64,000 nucleotides of DNA, from NCBI GenBank assembly GCA_022494885.1, contig JAGVSM010002973.1, forward strand, positions 62,001-126,000, given 5' to 3'. The notes under the pieces were generated by a model. It worked only from the letters and a program-made list of their open reading frames with translations, made no database searches and had not been told where the DNA came from. This document shows, in pieces, positions 61,001 through 64,000 of the stretch; within the stretch, counting starts at the first letter, position 1, and the number at the start of each line of letters is the position of its first letter. This DNA comes from Micrasema longulum. Its lineage: Eukaryota; Arthropoda; Insecta; Trichoptera; Brachycentridae. The position numbers were made by a program, and so were the translations under genes.

Positions 61001-61555
61001 AGAAAACATTTTTTAAATCTAATTTCCCGTAGCACTCAACTTTCTCATTAAAGATTTAGCTAATGCGATTCAACAACAAAAGTCACTAATGTAAATAATT
61101 ATTTGTTATTGCTTTTTAATAATAATAAAAAAGTTAAAAAAACAAATCATTTTCTAGGGCTGCAAAAATGATTATTATTCCGAGATGTAACACGGCACCC
61201 GAGTCCAGCCAGTTATTTCGGAATCTTGACACGCTAAGTCAAAAATGTTACCCATCACTGCTATAGGCCTGCGACCGCAAATGCGCGTTCACCGAATGAA
61301 GCGGTAGACGGTTGGCTAAGTGGTGATACTTACGATGCTGACGGTCTGTTGCTCGATGCTGTTGGGCGGCGGCTGCACGGGCGGCGGGGAGAAGGGCGGC
61401 TGGGCGGCGGGCGGCGCGGGCGGCCCGGGCGCGCCTTCCGCCTTGGGGGGCTCGGCCGCCGCCTTGGCCGCCAGCGGAGCCGCCTCCCCGTTCTGGGCGG
61501 CGAATTGGGCGGCCGCGGCGGGGTACGGGGCCGCCATGCCCGTCTGTACCATGTG
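33989..61555 (-). CDS. Rbfox1: Rbfox (fox-1/A2BP1) RNA-binding splicing factor, twelve exons
   Basis: Twelve exons (61334-61555, 55981-56169, 54939-54992, 51381-51473, 49703-49757, 48737-48757, 46754-46952, 44410-44464, 43628-43648, 40716-40849, 37242-37305, 33989-34033) join in one frame, giving 383 codons plus TGA in this window. Rbfox proteins bind (U)GCAUG in pre-mRNA and activate or repress neighbouring exons; nuclear and cytoplasmic forms exist. Seen: an Ala/Pro-rich N-terminal part, the RRM split over four exons with RNP2 (LHVSNI) and RNP1 (GFGFVTF), an Ala-rich C-terminal region and the final YNRFTPY. The RRM exon sizes 54 and 93 nt equal those I recall from mammalian RBFOX genes. The start codon and first exon are outside or unrecognised. 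Identity is secure from the RRM. Confidence 0.92.
35394..36204 (+). mobile_element. P-superfamily short element with THAP start and 8-bp TSD
   Basis: 811 bp. Ends CATAGAATTAAGAATAGTCC and GGACTATTCTTAATTCCATG are inverted repeats starting with CA. Flanks GTTTAGAT (35386-35393) and GTTTAGCT (36205-36212) match at 7 of 8, as for P elements. An internal ATG at 35539 opens [11 protein letters not shown], then ITFH, the start of a THAP zinc finger, and soon stops. Non-autonomous. The second copy at 45259-46061 has the opposite orientation. Confidence 0.75.
36487..36546 (-). repeat. Fragment of the THAP/P-like MITE end
   Basis: AAAGAGTCCAGAAGGAGTGT, AGAATCATATTTAAATACAT and CGGACTGTGTCCAAAT match the terminal 60 bp of the elements at 35394 (right end) and 45259 (left end). 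Joined directly to a LINE fragment. Confidence 0.65.
36547..37130 (+). pseudogene. LINE fragment, 3' part (copy of 7730-8545)
   Basis: Contains [14 protein letters not shown] and the remnant of the Cys-rich tail in shifted frames (the nucleotide sequence reads TCAACCACTTATTCTTTGTT, that is NHLFF). It continues through the shared noncoding CAGACCCGACGGTTGGGCCT block. Confidence 0.7.
37242..37305 (-). CDS. Rbfox1: Rbfox 64-nt penultimate coding exon
   Basis: Completes GGG, then [20 protein letters not shown] and a final G; phase 2 to 0, parallel to vertebrate YGRVYAADPYHH...PTYGVG. Acceptor AATTTCAG, donor GTAATT. Its length is not divisible by three, so skipping shifts the last exon into another frame. 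Plus-strand LINE sequence begins only about 30 nt upstream of the acceptor. Confidence 0.87.
37314..37335 (+). repeat. 11-bp tandem duplication at the LINE junction
   Basis: GTGTTTCATTA twice in tandem (37314-37324, 37325-37335) between the exon acceptor and LINE sequence. On the minus strand it gives two CTAATGA-like branch-point candidates. Confidence 0.75.
37336..38530 (+). mobile_element. L2/CR1-like LINE, 5'-truncated
   Basis: Reverse-transcriptase C-terminal half: [18 protein letters not shown], then [10 protein letters not shown] with the catalytic YADD, and [15 protein letters not shown] frameshift near 37675 leads to [28 protein letters not shown], and the family ending [17 protein letters not shown] with stop at 38307. 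The 3' end AAAGCGCCCTTGAGGTATTT then AAATGGCGCTATATAAGTTA is the typical L2 tail. Antisense to Rbfox. It retains long frames, so it is fairly young. Confidence 0.85.
38710..39290. repeat. Low-complexity A-rich tract with GTAAAAACATA-type units
   Basis: A (TTTA)n run at about 38717-38735, then many irregular units such as ATAGTAAAAATGTAGTAAAA. The minus-strand open frames here (Phe/Tyr-rich, up to 127 codons) are translations of this repeat, not genes. Confidence 0.7.
39290..39420 (+). repeat. LINE-like 3' end
   Basis: AATTGTGCCTGTATATATTA, then AAATGGACTAAGTCCGTTAA and TAAATAAATAAA; a similar end is at 55275-55395 (TGGACTGAATAAGTCTGTAA). Confidence 0.45.
39715..39985 (+). pseudogene. LINE C-terminal remnant
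   Basis: Reads [20 protein letters not shown] then LSLP and stop, the usual SFKSRLKTHLF-type end of CR1/L2 ORF2, followed by a T/C-rich 3' UTR and an A-rich end. Confidence 0.6.
40200..40460 (-). repeat. SINE family A, best copy
   Basis: Minus strand: tRNA head GTCGGCCTTGTGGTGTAATG then GTCAGCGCGTTAGCC, B box CGGGTTCGATTCC, body ATATGAAATATTTATTTAAA...CTAGACTGGTACCTGA, ATGATCAAGATACGCTGCT, GTGCCCTTTGCACCATTAGG and a (ATG)n tail. Use it as the reference for the other copies. Confidence 0.8.
40716..40849 (-). CDS. Rbfox1: Rbfox exon: [16 protein letters not shown]
   Basis: 134 nt, phase 0 to 2: [20 protein letters not shown], then [20 protein letters not shown] and YAVA plus GG. Acceptor GTTTCAG, donor GTAAGC. 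Ala/Tyr-rich as in the C-terminal domain. Confidence 0.82.
40850..43627 (-). other. Rbfox intron
   Basis: 2.8 kb, AT-rich, with one family-C SINE. Nothing else recognised. A palindromic TGCATGCA (42637-42644) is the only Rbfox-type motif noted. Confidence 0.45.
42083..42214 (-). repeat. SINE family C, best copy
   Basis: Minus strand: TGGTCCTGTGGCTAGTGTCT CGG head, B-box region GTTCGAATCCC, and the body GGGAATC...TAGTGAGTTATTTACAACTC. Lies in an Rbfox intron. Confidence 0.75.
43628..43648 (-). CDS. Rbfox1: Rbfox 21-nt microexon (AAKPVVE)
   Basis: GCCGCCAAACCCGTCGTGGAG between TTCTTGTTGCAG and GTAACG, phase 0 on both sides, so inclusion or skipping keeps the frame. I do not recall this peptide from other species, so it is less certain than the VCVQWPE microexon. 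Confidence 0.6.
44410..44464 (-). CDS. Rbfox1: Rbfox exon: [11 protein letters not shown]
   Basis: 55 nt completing the split Pro codon: [18 protein letters not shown], phase 0 out. Acceptor TTTTCTCCCCGCAG, donor GTAACT. The aromatic/Ala composition matches the Tyr-rich C-terminal domain of Rbfox. Confidence 0.85.
45259..46061 (-). mobile_element. P-superfamily short element with THAP start, second copy
   Basis: 803 bp with the same inverted ends (CATAGAATTAAGAATAGTCC...GGACTATTCTTAATTCTATG), oriented opposite to the copy at 35394. Flanks GGTAAAAT (45251-45258) and GCTAAAAT (46062-46069) match at 7 of 8. On the minus strand the MPCCV THAP-like start is broken soon after by a stop. Confidence 0.75.
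46285..46570 (-). repeat. SINE family A
   Basis: TTTCCCTTTCGATCATCTGC, GGTGCCAGTCCAAAAACAAT, B box (CAGGAATCGAACCCAAG), GGTAGGCGAACACGCCAATC and the extension TACCTGAGAGGAGCCATCGA. Confidence 0.7.
46754..46952 (-). CDS. Rbfox1: Rbfox exon: Ala-rich C-terminal region
   Basis: 199 nt, phase 1 to 2. It reads [20 protein letters not shown], then [19 protein letters not shown], and ends [10 protein letters not shown] (last codon split). ALRGV-IQR is a typical insect Rbfox segment following VCVQWPE. Acceptor TGTAG, donor GTAAGT. The Gly-rich open frames on the plus strand here are shadows. Confidence 0.85.
47466..47500. repeat. (TA)n microsatellite
   Basis: About 35 bp of alternating TA with one interruption, immediately downstream (minus strand) of the candidate cassette exon. 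Confidence 0.85.
47527..47568 (-). CDS. Candidate 42-nt Rbfox cassette exon
   Basis: Acceptor with a long C-rich tract (CCCTTCCCCCGCCCCCAG), 42 nt, then GAG with donor GTACCG. Phase 1 on both sides without a stop; it would insert [14 protein letters not shown] between VCVQWPE and the next exon. GC-rich like the true exons and set in AT-rich intron next to a (TA)n tract. No homologue known to me; it may be a decoy. Confidence 0.35.
48737..48757 (-). CDS. Rbfox1: Rbfox 21-nt microexon (VCVQWPE)
   Basis: TGTGCGTGCAATGGCCCGAAG between CTTGTTCCAG and GTACGT. Phase 1 in and out, so it reads VCVQWPE after the preceding split G. I recall this peptide at the same place in insect Rbfox proteins. Too short for an ORF scan. 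Confidence 0.8.
49703..49757 (-). CDS. Rbfox1: Rbfox exon: end of RRM
   Basis: 55 nt: [18 protein letters not shown] plus one base. Vertebrate counterpart [13 protein letters not shown]. Acceptor TTAG, donor GTGAGA, exit phase 1. Another UGCAUG lies about 210 nt downstream in the intron (49487-49492). Confidence 0.92.
50873..50896. repeat. (TC)n microsatellite
   Basis: Twelve TC units in the intron downstream of the 93-nt exon; GA-rich in the Rbfox transcript. Confidence 0.9.
51372..51377 (-). promoter_or_regulatory. UGCAUG over the 5' splice site of the 93-nt exon
   Basis: At intron +4 to +9 (GTGTGCATG), overlapping the U1 pairing region. Third motif within 129 nt. Confidence 0.7.
51381..51473 (-). 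CDS. Rbfox1: Rbfox 93-nt RRM exon (RNP1), flanked by UGCAUG
   Basis: 31 codons: [20 protein letters not shown] then [11 protein letters not shown]; phase 0. It carries RNP1, needed for RNA binding. The acceptor is TGCATGCAG and the donor GTGTGCATG, so both splice sites overlap or touch the Rbfox binding motif. A 93-nt exon at this place is known in mammals to be skipped under autoregulation, giving an RRM-defective protein. The donor GTGTGC is weak compared with the other exons here, as expected for an alternative exon. Skipping keeps the frame. Confidence 0.94.
51477..51482 (-). promoter_or_regulatory. UGCAUG at the 3' splice site of the 93-nt RRM exon
   Basis: Occupies intron positions -4 to -9, directly before the terminal CAG. 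An Rbfox protein bound here should compete with U2AF. Confidence 0.75.
51495..51500 (-). promoter_or_regulatory. UGCAUG upstream of the pyrimidine tract of the 93-nt exon
   Basis: At -22 to -27. With the motif at -4 to -9 it brackets the short tract TTTTGTCTGTCT. Confidence 0.7.
51501..54938 (-). other. Rbfox intron upstream of the 93-nt exon
   Basis: 3.4 kb without any recognised mobile element, in contrast to the repeat-laden DHRS7B introns. No reading frame of note. I see nothing else specific. Confidence 0.45.
54939..54992 (-). CDS. Rbfox1: Rbfox 54-nt RRM exon
   Basis: 18 codons, [18 protein letters not shown], phase 0, between CTTTACAG and GTAAGC. Vertebrate sequence is [18 protein letters not shown]. 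Exact conservation of the 54-nt size supports both borders. Confidence 0.95.
55275..55395 (+). repeat. LINE-like 3' end and SINE-head fragment
   Basis: Preceded at 55226-55262 by a tRNA-like head piece (CCGCCTCATGGTGTAATGGT). The body TTATTTCAAGTGTACCAGTG...AATGGACTGAATAAGTCTGT matches 39290-39420. Confidence 0.4.
55545..55860 (+). repeat. Repeat family D, fullest copy
   Basis: Runs from TTTTCAGGGGTTGAATGTGG through AATGTTACACAGTGTATAAA, GGCATAAGCCCTGTAAATGC, CTTCCATATTTCCATCTC and AATCTCCCAAGGGAGGAAAT to GTCTACAAACATTTGAAAAT. Origin unknown; possibly a SINE with a tRNA-like head. Confidence 0.55.
55981..56169 (-). CDS. Rbfox1: Rbfox exon: RRM start (RNP2)
   Basis: 63 codons, phase 0. It begins [20 protein letters not shown], ends [20 protein letters not shown] then LRTMFG, and is followed by GTAAGT. 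The last part is nearly identical to vertebrate RBFOX ([20 protein letters not shown]). The acceptor TTGCAG lacks a strong pyrimidine tract; an in-frame ATG at 56190-56188 lies just upstream, so an alternative first exon starting there is possible. GC-rich. Confidence 0.9.
57375..57470 (-). repeat. SINE family A relative
   Basis: Minus strand: GATAAGTCTGCCTCGTAGTG then TAGTCGTTCGCGCATTTGCC; diverged body upstream. Confidence 0.5.
57505..57660 (+). repeat. SINE family A relative
   Basis: CCACCTGGTGATCTAGTGGT, degenerate B box (AAGATTCCCAATAAGG), then GTGAAATATTTG and CCATTCCATGGTTCCTAGAC. Confidence 0.55.
59140..59430 (-). promoter_or_regulatory. CpG-rich block: candidate alternative Rbfox promoter/first exon
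   Basis: Roughly twenty CpG in about 270 bp inside the AT-rich intron between the first two Rbfox exons in the window. Read on the minus strand it ends GATTCTAAAAACG, followed by a donor-like GTAAATAAAC at about 59120. No long frame, so it could be a 5' UTR exon. No TE family recognised. Confidence 0.3.
60416..61260 (+). mobile_element. hAT element, internally deleted
   Basis: Inverted ends CAGCGATGGGTAACTTATGA and TGTTACCCATCACTG. The interior (60545-60660) reads [11 protein letters not shown], then after a stop [19 protein letters not shown], the hAT C-terminal dimerisation block, so it derives from an autonomous hAT. Flanking 8-mers CCACAGGA and CTATAGGC match at 5 of 8, an eroded target duplication. 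Confidence 0.65.
61334..61555 (-). CDS. Rbfox1: Rbfox exon: N-terminal Ala/Pro-rich region
   Basis: 74 codons in phase 0 between acceptor TTTTCAG and donor GTAAGT. It begins [20 protein letters not shown], followed by QNGEAAPL, resembling the MVQ...PYP...AQNG start region of vertebrate RBFOX proteins. It continues as a low-complexity Ala/Pro tract ([20 protein letters not shown]) and ends IEQQTVSI. It is strikingly GC-rich for this region. The Gly-rich plus-strand frames opposite it are shadows. A Met (second codon) could serve as a start in some transcripts, but the good acceptor argues for an upstream exon. Confidence 0.85.
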
Positions 61556-62207
61556 CTGAAAAGGAAACACAACGTTGTTATTCATTCAATGAACACTAAA
61601 GCAATCATTTTAGCGATTTTGATTAAAATGTCAATAAAATACCTTGATTGATTTTTACTCTGTTCTATTTGAACAACGAGCGTTTCGCCTGAGAAGGCAT
61701 TTTTTTACTAGGTTTTTGAGAGATATGAACCAAAATAGTACCGAAATTGAAAATTTTTCAAACAATTATCAGTCCTGAAAATGTGTATTTAGGGGAAAGC
61801 GCTCGTTAGTCAAATAAAATAAAACAAAGTAAAATTAAACAAAGGAGTTTTTAAACATTTAATTCAAAATCATTAACAGTATCAAAAAATATCTGCAAAA
61901 ATCATCAACATCTTTATTATTTTTTTAACATGATTTTTACAGATTTTTTTCTTTTAGAAACCTGAATATTGCGTTCTTATTATTTAGCTGAATATTTTTT
62001 TATGTTGTGCACACAGTGAAATGCTGAAACGTCAACCAGACTGACGATATCACGAGAGCTATGAAGCCGGTTATTGGTGCATCAAACTATGTGGTTTAAA
62101 GTAATTTATGCATATTTGCTATTTTTCATGCATTCATTCGGTCGTGCCATATCTTTATCGGTTTTCGTCGATAATAATTATAATTATATCACTAATTTGT
62201 TAATTAT

Positions 62208-62262
62208 ACAGCGCCATTTTCGTAACATAATACCTCAAGGGCGCTTCACTTATTTTTTTAAA
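62208..62262 (-). repeat. L2-like LINE 3' tail, reverse copy
   Basis: CAGCGCCATTTTCGTAACAT then AATACCTCAAGGGCGCTTCA is the reverse complement of the tail at 38467-38528. Confidence 0.7.
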
Positions 62263-62649
62263 AAGCTAGAGATATCTAGGATATCAAAAGCATACGTAAC
62301 AGCAAAAGCCTATGAGTCCTGACTATGTGAATTAGAGTTAATACAGGAAATTCTTCATTATTATGAAATAAATATTTTTTGTTCTTGTTGGATTATTGAA
62401 ATGTATTTTAGATGAACATAAAATAAAATAATTTTCAGAATTCTGCTACATTATCTAAGGGTAGATCTTACTAGATGTAATCTAGGAAAAAATATAGAAT
62501 AGATGTCCGACTTACGTTTGTAGGGTTTCTTTGATTAAAACAACAAATCAATAACAAAATATATATTGTATTTATTTAAAGAATTAGCAAACTTAAAAAA
62601 AAATAGATACTGATCGTTTAGAGGCCAAAGGAAAGCATTGGTTCTATTC

Positions 62650-63108
62650 GATATATGGACTCTGTTGGCTTATGTATAAGTCACTGCACAACTCTGCTCC
62701 GGAATATCTAAGGGAACTATGCATTCCAGATGAACTAGCTGACAGGAGTCTCACGCTTAGATAAGCTACGTCAACGGCGAGAGGAAAAGTTATTATACCT
62801 CTACGCAAACAGAGCACTAAATTTAGTGATCGCGCACTTGCGGTCGCAGCCCTATGGCATGGAATGCTCTCCCAGCAGAGGTGCAAGGCTGTGAAAGTGA
62901 AGTGATATTTCGGAAAAAACTTAAAACCAACTTGTTCTCTAAATCATTTGAATAAATCCGTAGCATGTGACAACAAAATAAATTGTTTTGATTAAATTAC
63001 AAATTTAGAGGCTTCAATTAAATTAATTTAACAATAGAATCACAATGTAAAGCGCCCTTGAGGTATTTTATTACGAAAATGGCGCTATATAAGTTATCCA
63101 TAAAAATA
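62650..63108 (+). mobile_element. L2/CR1-like LINE, strongly 5'-truncated copy
   Basis: From TCTGTTGGCTTATGTATAAG to TGGCGCTATATAAGTTATCC it parallels 38082-38530 with only scattered substitutions and one or two single-base losses. The frame is broken near 62850. The high similarity points to recent activity of the family. Confidence 0.85.
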
Positions 63109-64000
63109 ATAATAATGACGGACCGCGCATAGTACTGGTGGTTTAACTTAAGCTGGCGCGTTCAGAAAACTCACACTAACGCATTTAAAATCTACGAGAT
63201 GTTGATTTTTAAAAATAATGTTTTAAATTTTAACCAAATGTGCTATCTTTTAAATTTAAATTCGTTGTTGGATTAGAGGGAGGTGTAAATGAAAAAAAAT
63301 ACAATGGGTTAAGAAAATGTAATATAAATTTACTAAAATACTTTGTTTCATTATTTTGTATTTTTCATATATTTTTTAAAATGTTGCATTTTACTAATTA
63401 TAGTCCTTCCAAGAACAAGGGGAAATTCAAATTTGAAAAAATGATTTTTTATAGTCAATTACTCTAGAACTTGAATGCGAAGTTGTGTAGATTGTTTTAA
63501 GTATATAAATAATAAGATTTATTGTTTTTTAATAAGTATGTATCCAGATTTTTTCCGTTTTCTTTTGTACTGTGCATTTAAATTACACTCTATTAATTAT
63601 TATTAGGATGAACACAAAATATTAAATAAAAAACATGCTTGTTAAAAAATAAATACTTGTGAATATAGGACATTTTCTTAAGTTATTGTTTTTTTTCGCT
63701 CTAATCTAAAAAAGGTATTGTTAATTAATTCATTTCGAGGAACGACAAAAACTTTCACGCATTGTAAATATTTGTGATTGCGCCAAGGGAAAAGGGTTCA
63801 CTTTTCAGGAAGTGTGTTTTTTTTTATAATTGAATTAGAGTTGAAAAGAGGAAAGGTTCGATCTCGGATACTAACGCTTTCATTAAGGGCTCAGAATATT
63901 AATATCGTGTCCTCAAATTTATTTCTCATTCACGACCCGAAATTTCAGCATCAGATATTCACATACCGTGAAATTGACTTTAAATTCGGAAATGAAGGGC

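Larger units (their letters stand above)
61556..64000 (-). other. Upstream Rbfox intron to window end
   Basis: AT-rich sequence with two L2 tails (62208-62262, 62650-63108). The first Rbfox exon(s) were not found. The open frames here have no recognisable content. Confidence 0.4.

Noticed and set aside
61320..61651. Plus-strand Gly-rich frames near 61.3-61.6 kb
   Set aside because: Antisense shadow of the Rbfox exon at 61334-61555.
62644..62886. Minus-strand 80-codon frame, also seen at 38018-38389
   Set aside because: Antisense of the L2-like ORF2 C-terminus; its repetition reflects the LINE copies, not a gene family.
1..64000. CRISPR arrays, operons, prokaryotic defence or biosynthetic clusters
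   Set aside because: The window is eukaryotic with spliced genes; no regularly spaced repeats or clustered bacterial frames exist.

Overview
The window is AT-rich animal nuclear DNA. Long introns hold short exons with GT-AG borders, and transposon debris is dense. Insect-type signatures in the Rbfox exons (for example the VCVQWPE microexon) point to an arthropod, probably an insect. I cannot name the species. Three genes are recognisable, all by reading spliced exons that fit one frame from border to border.

Region by region: (1) 463-743 (+) is the last coding exon of TMEM11, a mitochondrial inner-membrane protein; its earlier exons lie left of the window. (2) 12376-25432 (-) is a complete five-exon DHRS7B-like short-chain dehydrogenase/reductase of 325 aa. 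TMEM11 and DHRS7B lie tail to tail, the arrangement I recall from human chromosome 17p11.2. (3) 33989-61555 (-) carries twelve coding exons of an Rbfox (fox-1/A2BP1) splicing regulator, covering part of the N-terminal region, the whole RRM, two 21-nt microexons and the PY-type C-terminus. The first exon(s) lie beyond 61.6 kb and probably outside the window.

The most interesting signals concern how Rbfox is spliced. The 93-nt RRM exon has three UGCAUG motifs at its own splice sites, which are the binding sites of the protein the gene encodes. Skipping the 64-nt penultimate coding exon would move the last exon into a second open frame and remove the PY C-terminus. A LINE is inserted antisense immediately upstream of that same exon. 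A 42-nt in-frame candidate cassette exon and a CpG-rich candidate alternative promoter/first exon lie in other introns.

Mobile DNA includes: two near-complete short P-superfamily elements, each with a THAP-like start and 8-bp target duplications; hAT remnants and short hAT elements; Tigger/pogo-like TIR elements; fragments of L2/CR1-like, RNase-H-bearing and YGSETW-type LINEs; several tRNA-derived or tRNA-like SINE families in multiple copies; and long hairpins. No bacterial-type features (CRISPR, operons) are present. All coordinates come from manual reading, and no database was searched.
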